From Zingiber officinale (taxonomy: Eukaryota > Streptophyta > Magnoliopsida > Zingiberales > Zingiberaceae): a DNA stretch of 64,000 nt. Position 1 is the first letter of the stretch; each line of letters opens with the position of its first letter. Shown in pieces: positions 11,442 to 21,631 of the stretch. Position numbers and translations under genes: made by a program. The notes under the pieces were generated by a model that worked only from the letters and a program-made list of their open reading frames with translations, had not been told where the DNA came from and searched no databases. The stretch covers positions 131,219,004 through 131,283,003 of the forward strand of contig NC_055989.1 of the NCBI RefSeq assembly GCF_018446385.1, read 5' to 3'.

Positions 11442-14118
11442 TGTTGGTTGCTACTCGGAAAGCCTAGAGGTTCCACTGTATAAAAATTTTGTACAAAGGT
11501 CTGAACCTTTTCCTAGCTACCATGTGTTCTTTTAAATTAAATTTTGGATCGCCTGCGGAACTTAACACGTTTGATCCAAAACTTAATCTATTTGTTCTTT
11601 TAGGTATTGACTTGGATCTCCTGCGAAACTTAACACGTTCGACCCAAATCACCTTAAGTTATTAATTCCATTAAATATTAATTTCCATAATTGGTTCCCA
11701 GTACTGACGTGGCGAGGCACATGACCTTCTTGGATATGGGAGCAACCACCACCGACTAGACAAAACCTTTTATAGAAATCTAATATTTAATTTTCTAAAA
11801 TAACTTTAGGTTAACCGAAAAGAACAATCAAATCACAAGGAAAAATAAAACAAAAGAACACAACTTCGAAAAACATATTCGAAATACTAGAATCGTAAGC
11901 CTCTTGTATTTGGTATTATTTCCATAAATAACTAGCATGATACGGAAAGAAAAATTACTAGTTATACCTTCTAGAAAGACCTCTTGATCTTCTACCGTAT
12001 TCCTCTTCTAACCTCGGACGTTGTGTGGGCAACGATCTTCCGAGATGAGAAACCACCAAGCACCTTCTTCTCCTCCTAGCTAGGTTCGGCCAACACAAAG
12101 AAGCTTCACCAAGGACGAAGAACAAAACACCAACCAAGCTCCAAGGGATACAAGCTTTCTCTCCTTCTTCTTCTTCTTCTCCAAGTAGTATCCGGCCACC
12201 ACAAGAGCTCCAAGCCAATAGAGAAGGTTCGGCCACCACCAAGAGGAAGAGAGGAAGAGAGGTTGGCCGGCCACAACACCAAGGAAAAGAGAAAGAAAAA
12301 TAGAATAGAGTCGTTAGCCTTGAAGCCTCCTCTACCCCCTCTTTTATAATCCTTGGTCTTGGCAAATAAGGAAAATTTAATAAAAACTTCCTTAATTCTT
12401 TTGCCATTGAAAAGGAAAATTTATTTAATTAAAACAATTTTCTCTTTTCAAATTTTAATGGCCGGCCACAACAAATAAATTCTCCAAGCAAATAAAATTT
12501 TAAACACCAATTAAAACTTCCTTATTTGCTTCCGGAAATTTATAAAAATTTCTCCAACAATTTTATCCCTTCATGATTGGTTTATAAAAAGGAAATTTAA
12601 TAAATTAAAATCTTTCTTTTAAACATGTGGATAAAAAGAAAGTTATCTCTAAAAATTAAAATCTCTTTTAATCTACAAATAAGGAAAGATATCAAATCTT
12701 TTCTTAATCTTTTGTAGAAACTTATAAAAGAGAATATTTAATTTTAAACTTTCTTTTAAATCATGAACATGGTTAAAAAGGAAAGTTTTCTTAAAATCTA
12801 AAATCCTCCTTTAATCAACAAATAAGGAAAGATTTCAAATTTTAAACTCTCTTTTAAACATGTAGATGATTTACAAATAAGAAAAGTTTTTACCAAAAAA
12901 TTAAAATCATCCTTTTAAACTACAAATAAGGAAAGAGATTAATCTCTTCTCTTAATCTTTTGTAGAAAGCTATAAAAGGAAATTTTTAATTTTTAAACTC
13001 TCTTTTAAAATCATGATATCCACATAAGAAATAATTTTAATAAAAATCCTTTTTAATATTCTAGTGGCCGGCCACCTAAGCTTGGGACCTATGCTTTGGC
13101 CGGCCACCTACATGGCTCATCCACTTGGACTTGGCCGACCCTAGCTTGGGTTCCAAGCTAGCTTGGCCGGCCCCATTGAATGGGTAAGAAGGTGGGTATG
13201 CGGTGGGTATAAATCTCAATATACTAGAGGCTACGATAGAGACCGAGAGGAGGAATTGATTTTGGTCTCCCGATGAAATTAAGCATCCCGTGTTCGCCCC
13301 GAACACGCAACTTAATTTCATCAATAATAATTCATTCCACTAAAGAACTATTATTGAACTACCGCACCAATCCCAAATTACATTTTGGGCTCCTTCTTAT
13401 TATGAGTGTGTTAGTCTCCCTGTGTTTAAGATAACAAATGTCCACTAATTAAGTAAGTTACTGACAACTCACTTAATTAATATCTAACTCCAAGAGTAGT
13501 ACCACTCAACTTCATCGTCATGTCGGACTAAGTCCACCTGCAGGGTTTAACATGACAATCCTTATGAGCTCCTCTTGGGAACATTCTCAACCTAGATCAC
13601 TAGGACACAGTTTCCTTCTATAATCAACAACACACACTATAAGTGATATCATTTCCCAACTTATCGGGCTTATTGATTCATCGAACTAAATCTCACCCAT
13701 TGATAAATTAAAGAAATAAATATCAAATATATGTGCTTGTTATTATATTAGGATTAAGAGCACACACTTCCATAATAACTGAGGTCTTTGTTTCTTTATA
13801 AAGTCAGTATAAAAGAAACGACCTCTAATGGTCCTACTCAATACACTCTAAGTGTACTAGTGTAATTATATAATTAAGATAAACTAATACCTAATTACAC
13901 TACGACTTTCCAATGGTTTGTTCCTTTCCATTATGGTCGTGAGCTACTGTTTATAATTTATAAGATACTGATAACATGATCCTCTGTGTGTGACACCACA
14001 CACCATGTTATCTACAATATAAATTAATTGAACAACTACATTTATCATAAATGTAGACATTTGACCAATGTGATTCTTGTTTATACCAAAAGCTAGGCTT
14101 TTAGTATACACTCTAACA
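11442..14118 (-). repeat. 5' LTR of the second copia element (2677 bp)
   Basis: Near-identical partner of 4257-6924, next to the primer-binding site at 11428-11439 and followed by the second copy of TTACC. Confidence 0.95.
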
Positions 14119-15077
14119 TTACCACTTGTAGTCGCTGGACTTGCCTTTGATCCATTAGGTCTTCCTGCCAATTGTCAAGTCCGCAGACCCAACTGGACTT
14201 CGCCCAGTTGTCAGATCCCGCGGACTCAACCGGACTTCCCACCAGATATCGAGTCCCATGGACCTATCTAGACTTTCCACTAGCTATCTGGTCCAGCGAA
14301 CCTAGCTGGATTTCAACTTGGTATCAAGTCCTTTAGACTCGTCAACTCTTGCACACATAGTAAAGTAATTAGATCACAAAACATTCTAACTTTAATACAC
14401 TCATTATTTATCAAAATCTAAGTTAAATCATTAATACAAATTATACCAATAATATGTGCCAATTGATCCCTATCTCATCATAGCGAAACATTAATATTAT
14501 AATAATTATGAATTGTATTTATTATAATACAGTATTATTAGTATTATCAAAATTAAAGGAAACTACATTATAATATTCTTCAGAGATAAGTAGTTATATT
14601 ATAGCATTAAATTATAATTGCTAAAAACATAGTTTTTTTTGTATGTATCAAAATTAAAATGTTCATGCTATAACAATTATGAATTACTATAACAAAATTA
14701 AAAATAATAATTGTGTTGGAAAGTAAAATCTACTCACTGATTGGAATGTCCTTTTAAAATAAATAAAAAAATAAGAATATTTTTGACGATTCGAATGAAA
14801 AAAAAAAAGATTTTGATTTTTGGATGGCCTTGGATTGTGTATTTCTTAAAAATATGAGTGATTGGATTTGGAATATAGCAGGAGCCGTTAATAGAAAACA
14901 AAAATAGTCGGAGCACTAGGAAGAAAAATATAAATTATGGTTTCATGAATTACTAATAATTCTTAGTTTAATTGAATAATATATAAACATTTAGTTTTGA
15001 AGTTGGTTAATAAGTCGAGGGGAAATTTGAAATAGCATTTGGGAGGAAGTAAGTTTGGAAAGAAATGATAAAAAAAT

Positions 15078-15532
15078 AGGGATGATAATGGAACTCCTTA
15101 AAACTTGACTCTATAATAAATATATTCCGACAGGTCGGATTTAGACCCGTCTAAAGAAATTTTAAAGCGGATCTGAGGTGGGTCCTGAATTTAATCGGAC
15201 CTACCTCCTATCCACCTCGTATAATATTTTTTAAATTAATTATTAATTAAATAAAAATTGATAATTAATTTTTAATTGAATTAAAATTAATTGAATATAA
15301 TTGATAGATTTTAATTTATGATAATATTTTTTACAAAATATTTATTGAAAATAATTTAATGTTTAATTAATTTTTAAAATTTTTTATTTTATATTTTAAA
15401 ATAAAATAAAATATGGCGGATCTAATCCGGATCCATCTTACTGAGTTCACAGGGCAAGTTCAAAGGAAGGTGGAGCGGATCTCGGGTTTAGCTAAATCCG
15501 TATCAAACCGGACCTGTTGTTATTCCTAATAA
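15078..15532. mobile_element. hAT-type MITE candidate
   Basis: The ends are imperfect inverted repeats: AGGGATGATAATGG at the left, and the right end reads AGGAATAACAACAGG on the other strand. The inner flanks also mirror each other (GGATTTAGACCCG against CGGGTTTAGC). The centre is very AT-rich and no transposase is encoded. Confidence 0.45.
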
Positions 15533-16174
15533 AAAAGAGTAAGTTTTAATCTTCTTTACGCATAAAATAAAATAATTTTTTATACCCCGATTTGAGTTGT
15601 AAGCAAAGGTAAGGGAAAATAAAAAATTTTATTTTCTAATAATTTTAAAAATCATTATTTAAGATATTCTTTACATTACGACGAAAAATATTCATACCAA
15701 CTCATTTGTATCATCCGATACTCATACTCTACCAATATCGATGTCAATTTTGATATCGACACTAACTTTGATGCTGATGACACATGACATCCTTTCCAAA
15801 CAAAATGAACCTTTCACATCCTTTTACGTAGAAGGTAAAACGATGACGGCGTTCTTGAACATCTACATTTTGATTCTTAATTATGAGTAAGATATTTTTT
15901 AATGGGGTGATAAATTTAAAATGTTAACTATTGGCTGATGAGACGATTGAACTTTCAAATTTATTCTGACGACCATTGAAAAACTTTCATGGTCGGATCA
16001 ATTGGCTCATATAATTAAAATCTGAATTATATAAAAAAATATTTAAAAAGCTTAAATTATATTATAAAAAATTGTTAATGAATATTGTTAATCAAATTTA
16101 ACTGTTTTTAGATTGGACTCAAATATATAAAACTAAGCTACTAGTTCTAAAAAGAGTAAAATAGAGAAAAATTT

Positions 16175-16985
16175 TCAATCATAATTTAAATTTTATATGT
16201 AATCTCCACTCATAAAAATTTTTATTTTCACTTCCTGAATGTAAAGTTTTATTTACTTCAACTTCTTCATGTAAATATTGTTACCTAATTGCCTCTCAAA
16301 TTTTTTTAGATACAAAAGGTCCAAAAATGAGTATAATTATTTTTAAAGTAAACACTTTACACTATAATCGAGTATATTTAATATTAAATTGAGTATGATT
16401 TTTTTTCTTGTTTTAATATAATTTTTCCTAAATTCAATACTATTTAAATAAAATCTAGTATATTTTCTATCCAATTAATTATCATTTAAAGAAAATCTAG
16501 TATATTTTCTATCAAATTGAGTATCATTTAAAAAAAAATTAGTTTCTATTAAAATTGTTCTTCATATTTTTTTAGGTATAAATAGTCTAAAAATGAGTAT
16601 AATTCCTATTAAATTCAGTACTTTAAACTAGAATCGAGTATATTTTCTATTAAATTGAGTACGACTTTTTTCCTATTTAATATAATTCCTTCTAAATTCA
16701 ACATCATTTAAAGAAAATCTAGTATATTTTTCATCTAATTGATTAATATTTAAAGAAAATCTAGTATATTTTCCATCCAATTGAGGTGGAAAAAAATCGT
16801 GCTCAATTTAATAGAAAATATACTAAATTCTAGTTTAATGTACTAAATTTAAAAAGAATTATACTCATTTTTATAATTTTTATACTTAAAATATCATGAA
16901 CAATTATATAAGTATATTTGACTAGGGAGTGAAAATAAAAATTTATTCCAATAAAAACTACATACAAAATTATATTTGTCAATGA
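16175..16985. mobile_element. foldback MITE-like element with internal subrepeats
   Basis: Sequence near the left end (about 16205-16235, TTTTTATTTTCACTTCCT) is mirrored near 16925-16945 (GGGAGTGAAAATAAAAATT). Between them the motif GAGTATATTTTCTAT recurs several times, then appears inverted near the right side. It is AT-rich with no coding capacity; the boundaries are approximate. Confidence 0.45.
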
Positions 16986-17144
16986 GAATTGTATGCAAAT
17001 TTTTTCGTCTAATAAATTGTTAATATTTTTTCCCTTTTCATACCATGATCACTTATTCACGTGGGCAAGTTTCAGATTGCTTTAATATTACTACATGTGA
17101 TAAGATGTGCCAAATTGACAATTACAAACTATGACCTTTTTCTT

Positions 17145-17146
<2 letters not shown>

Positions 17147-17181
<35 letters not shown>
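17147..17181. repeat. (AAT)n microsatellite
   Basis: About 11-12 AAT trinucleotides in an AT-rich setting. Confidence 0.95.
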
Positions 17182-17185
<4 letters not shown>

Positions 17186-17817
17186 GAACATCTTAGTTTT
17201 AAAGCATAAGAACTAATTTGGAAGTGCTCTTGAATATGATTGAGTTGGTTATTATGTGAGGTAGATATTATTATAATAGGTAAAGAATCAAGTTTTAATA
17301 AAGTCGAATTATAATTTTTTTTATTTATCTTCTTATATATGATCATGAGGTTTGTGGGGCCGTTGGATGACTAATTTCACATTTAATGTAAAGAATTAAT
17401 GTAAAATTTATTTTAAAATTTAAATATCAATCAAATGCATTCATTCATTTCATACTATTACTAAACCATTTATAAATTTCTACTTTATTTCTTTTCAGGA
17501 AAATAGATTATGATTCGAATCTAGTGGCTAGTAATAATATATTTGTGATTGTGAATATCAAATCAAACTAAAGAAGGCTCACCAAACACACACACAAATG
17601 ATTTATCATATTAATTTTGGGAAAAAAATTAAAAGATAAAATCAAAAGAAAACGTATTTCACTAATACATAAACTTAATTTCTGTATAATATTATCATTA
17701 TTTTAAAAAGTCTCAATTAGTCTATAGTTCAAAAATTAAAAGTCACTAATAAGGTCGGCTCAAGGCATAGGCCATTAAGTCAGTACCTAGAGCCGGTTCA
17801 AGCCATAGACCATTAAA

Positions 17818-17821
<4 letters not shown>

Positions 17822-17851
<30 letters not shown>
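17822..17851. repeat. (TA)n microsatellite
   Basis: About 15 TA dinucleotides. Confidence 0.95.
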
Positions 17852-17856
<5 letters not shown>

Positions 17857-18128
17857 TAAAAATACATAAGTTTGAATATTAAACATTTAAAATTATGATT
17901 AAAATAAATTTTAGTTCAGATTTATTTTTATTAGTAATTTTAATTTTTTACTAGTTAAATTATATTTGGTTAATAATTTTAAATTTTTTAGATTTAATCA
18001 ATAAATTTTATTTTTATAGATTAAATTAAATTTGATTGTTTTTATTTTTTACTCATGCTAGATTTGATTGATAATTTTAATTTTTTCACTATTGAAGTTA
18101 GGTAATTAATAATTGTATTTTATTTTTT

Positions 18129-18350
18129 CATATTTGATTCATTAATTTTTTAATTTACTACTGTTAAAAGTTTTTGAAATGATCTTTCCACCCATCTTCC
18201 TTCTTTAATAACAAGTTATTTGCTTTAGTTGTATTTTTTTCATATTTGATTCATTAATTTTTTAATTTACTACTGTTAAAATTTTTTGAAATGACCTTTC
18301 TACCCATCTTCCTTCTTTAATAACAAGTTATTTGAACTCCTTTACTTGTA
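18129..18350. repeat. 112-bp tandem duplication
   Basis: A segment beginning CATATTTGATTCATTAATTT at 18129 is repeated at 18241 with a handful of differences, up to about 18333-18350. Confidence 0.85.
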
Positions 18351-18596
18351 TTTTTTGTTTTCAAATTTTATTTAATTTTAATTTACTTTTCTTTTTTAAT
18401 CAATTTTTTTTATTTTTTTTATTTTATATAATTTTTAACATAGGTCACTCGTTATATGACACATATTTATTTGTGATACGAATTAATAGATACACCTTCA
18501 AATACGTCGAGGTAAAAATTAAAGGTAATATTGATTAAAATTTTTATTTTTATATATTTCGTGTTTTTTTAATGTATTATTACATGTCCCTAGAAG

Positions 18597-18990
18597 GAGT
18601 AGATCTTCTAGTCCACAAAAAAAGTAGATTAGGAGATAGATCACCCTTAATTACAGTCAGATATTGACCGTGATTTGATTGTAATTAATTGCGATACCTT
18701 TTTAGATTCACCGTCCTATCGAGGTTATAGTTTGGGTCGGAGTAGGCGGTCGGAGGCTGCCCGAAAGTCGCCCCCGCTCGGCGCCCAGTAGCCTAGACAC
18801 TTGCCCACCTCTGATAGCTTTTAGGCGGCCTTCAGCTGTCTGCTCCGACCCAAACTATAACATGGAGGGGACGGTGAACCTAGGAAGGTATTGCAATTAA
18901 TTACGGTCGGATCGTGGTCACGATCCAGCCACAATTAAGAGTGGTCCATCCCTTGATCCACTTTTTTGTGGACAAGGAGATCTGGTTCCG
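18597..18990. mobile_element. foldback MITE with long inverted arms
   Basis: The left arm (about 18597-18765) and the right arm (about 18825-18990) are imperfect inverted repeats of roughly 165 bp. Each contains TATAGTTTGGGTCGGAG and GTAATTAATTGC on its outward strand and ends in GTCCAC next to a poly-A/T run. The centre is a GC-rich loop of about 60 bp. It has no coding capacity. Confidence 0.75.
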
Positions 18991-19200
18991 TCCCCGGGGT
19001 TACGATGCTACGGTAGGACATCGAGATTATTACCCAGGCACCTACAGTTCAATTCCCAACTACATATATGGCGTATTTGTAAAAAAATTTCCTCCGAATG
19101 AGGGGCGCAACTGGGCTTCTAGGCTGGTTGCCACGTGTGCTTTTTGATTTACCGTGGTAGCCGGTGAAAAACTTCCGTGGAACTAGGCCGATTACTAAGA
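18991..19200 (+). mobile_element. possible tRNA-derived SINE
   Basis: The stretch directly after the foldback element has box A-like (TGCTACGGTAGGACATCG) and box B-like (AGTTCAATTCCC) promoter motifs about 35 bp apart, as in tRNA-derived SINEs. I could not see clear target duplications, so the ends are approximate and the call is tentative. Confidence 0.35.
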
Positions 19201-19548
19201 ATAATTAATGAGATTAATTGAGATTATCATATCTCTCCTTAAAAAAAAATATTTATTTATAAGCTATAAATATATTTACTATTAAGTATTAGTATTTTTA
19301 TTAGTTTCAAAATATATATATACATCTCATCCCTTTAAATTACTTCTTTCCAATCCTTAAAAAAATTGATAAAACAAAACCAATAGAAAAAAATAAAGAA
19401 AACTTAAAGAAAAAACTAAAAAAAAATGAACAAAAGTCATATTGCAAGGGTATAAATGGAAGATTGAAGATGGGGTCGGGAGGGGGGCATGTCACAGGAG
19501 GTGCGAAAAGCACCTCTCATAATTTTGATTGATAATTTATTAAAGTTT

Positions 19549-19686
19549 AAATTGATAAAAAAGATAACTTGATTCATGAAGCTTCTGTCAATCTAGGATC
19601 TTAGAGAAGATTAGTTTAAATTGATAAAAAAGATAATTTGGTTCATGAAATTTCTGTCAATGTAGGATTTTAGAGAAGGTTTATTA
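19549..19686. repeat. 69-bp tandem duplication
   Basis: The unit beginning AAATTGATAAAAAAGATAA occurs at 19549 and again at 19618 with several substitutions. Confidence 0.85.
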
Positions 19687-19917
19687 TACGTAGTGACTAT
19701 ATCTACTATTCGAACTTATTATCTATAGCTCACACAATAATAATTTTATCTTTGCACAAAGACTTTTGTTCATCTAAGTTAAAATTAATTATAATTTTTT
19801 TAAAATAGAAATAAAAATGTATATTAAGAGTATTGTAATAATTTATTACTAGTTGTCAAATTATTTAATATAAATAATTTTTTATTTTCTAAATTTTACT
19901 AATAAAAAAAAAGGTTT

Positions 19918-21219
19918 TGTTGGATCGAGAATTCGTAGGGGGGGGGGGGTGAATATCGATTAAAAATTTTATCGAGTAAGCACGCAGCGGAAAAAAAAAA
20001 AGCAAAAAGAGATAGCAACGCTACCACAAGTAATCTTTTACTTGGTTCGGAGCTTTCAGCGACTCCTACTCTAAGGCCCGCACTCGTTGAGTGCTTTCGT
20101 TGGACAATCCACTAACAATTCGGAATATTGATTATAAAAGAAGTACATGAATTACTTAGAAAAGAGAAACCCGACAATAAGAAAAAGGGCAGACAAATTA
20201 GCACTTGTCAGGGAGCCTTCGCAGCGTCGCATGAGTACAGGAGAGCAGATCGTAAGTTCTTGTTTTTCTGCTTTAGCCTTCACCCTCTTTATATAGGAGG
20301 TTCAAGGCGCCTGGATCCCTTCGGGGCACCCTGAATGTGACGTAGCCGAGTCAACCAAGGTGCTCCACGTGACGAAGCTCGTTAGGGATAATTTTTGCAT
20401 TCCGAGCGCCCGAACCTCCACTTTACTAGCTACCTGCATAAATGTATTAGTCTGAGGTAAAATGCAAACTACCCTGCAAAATAAAGTATTAGCACAACAT
20501 AGTCATAAAATGAATACTGTAGTAATTAGATTCCGTCTCACCGAGGCCGGAATCTAGTCAAGATCTCAACTTAGAGTTCCGAAATGGTTATAAGTTGGAT
20601 TGACGCCTAAGTTCCCTTCCCAGGAACGCGTCTTCACAGTCACTCTCCTTCAGTGACTTACTTTCACTTACTTGCCAGACGTCCGGTCAGCCTGTCGACC
20701 CGTTGATCCGTCGACCCGTCTGAACTTTATGTCAGCTACCTGGTCAGCCCGTCGACCTAGCTGAACTTCCCTGCAACACTAAGTTAGCACAAAAACCAAT
20801 GTTAACAGAAATTCAAGTATAACCTAGGGTTACCTCCCTAGGGTTGCCTAGCTTCACTCACTAGGACTTCCATTGTCTGGCTTCACTCACCAGGACTTCC
20901 TCCACCTAGTTTCACTCACCAGGACTTCCTCCACCTAGTTTCACTCACTAGGAACCGACTTCACTCACCGGGACTTTCACCACCTAGTTTCACTCACTAG
21001 GGTCCGACTTCACTCACCGGGACTTCCACCACCTAGCTTCACTCACTAGGACCCGACTTCACTCACCGAGACTTCCACTTTACCTAATATTTGGTTAGGA
21101 TTTATCTTTTCTAGTTATCTAGTCCTGACTAGACTTCTCTCTCCCAAACATCAAGTCATGTTTGAGTCAACCCTGGATCATATTGTTAAACATCAAAACT
21201 TTAAATATCGATTACACCA
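19918..21219 (-). mobile_element. LTR relic of the same family as 3023-4106
   Basis: It starts TGTTGGATCG and ends about GATTACACCA. It shares with the LTR at 3023 the stretches GTGAATATCGATT, CGCAGCGGAAAA, GCGACTCCTACTC and the CCGGTCAGCC stem-loop units. No primer-binding site lies next to it and no internal region follows, so it looks like a solo LTR or an LTR fragment. No target duplication is evident. It carries an array of TTCACTCA stem-loops (20848-21080). Confidence 0.7.
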
Positions 21220-21631
21220 ATAGATTTAACTTAAAATAAAGTTTTTACCACGTGATCTAATTAGTCATTGCTTATAATTGTATAAATAACTGATAATATA
21301 TAAAACTGTCTTGTAAATTTTATTAATAAAATTGAATGTTTCTAACCATATTTTTAATATTTATTGTTTTAAAAAAAATATTACGACCTTAATATTTTTT
21401 TCCTGCCTGCCTTGGCCAATAATAATAATAAAAAAATACCATTTCGATCCGATTCTCAGTTGATTCAATTGGAAAACCGGTTCAACAGCCGGTTTATTTC
21501 TTTCAATATCCCTATATCCACGTCGGCGATAGATATGCCATATTCACCATTGATCCGACAACGTGTACGGGTAGGATCAACCTGTGACGTGTCCGATTCG
21601 TTTTAGAACTCTCTCTCTCTGTACTTCGGCA
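21220..21631. promoter_or_regulatory. upstream region of the HERPUD-like gene
   Basis: It is AT-rich at first, then more balanced near the gene. A CT-rich tract (CTCTCTCTCTCT, about 21609-21620) lies just before the start codon, as is common in plant 5' leaders. No clear TATA box was identified. Confidence 0.4.

Larger units (their letters stand above)
4257..14118 (-). mobile_element. Ty1/copia element with both LTRs; interior broken
   Basis: Left LTR 4257-6924 and right LTR 11442-14118 both begin TGTTGG and end CTAACA. The 5-bp target duplication TTACC lies at 4252-4256 and 14119-14123. A primer-binding site (reverse complement of TGGTATCAGAGC, initiator Met tRNA) lies at 11428-11439, and a polypurine tract complement follows the left LTR at about 6926-6936. 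The element therefore reads on the minus strand. Remnants of pol are recognisable: an integrase motif TASGTPQQN near 9050-9085 and a reverse transcriptase motif WQVDVKTAFLNG near 8160-8210. No long frame survives; by eye there are more than ten interruptions, so it is a broken copy. The LTRs differ at about twenty positions plus a few small indels, which suggests a young insertion, perhaps a few hundred thousand years if the grass LTR rate applies. Confidence 0.9.
4107..14451 (-). mobile_element. older LTR relic, split by a later copia insertion
   Basis: The sequence at 4107-4251 aligns with the middle of the LTR at 3023-4106, and 14124-14451 continues it to the LTR end (about ACCAATA). The two pieces are separated exactly by the element at 4257-14118 and its target duplication. 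This is therefore an older LTR of the same family, hit once by the left copia element and once by the second one. Only part of the relic LTR is present and no coding part of this older copy is visible. Confidence 0.75.
14452..18590. other. gene-free AT-rich stretch with small repeats
   Basis: I see no gene. The stretch contains two MITE-like inverted-repeat elements (about 15078-15532 and 16175-16985), an (AAT)n run at 17147-17181, a (TA)n run at 17822-17851 and a 112-bp tandem duplication (18129-18350). Confidence 0.7.
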
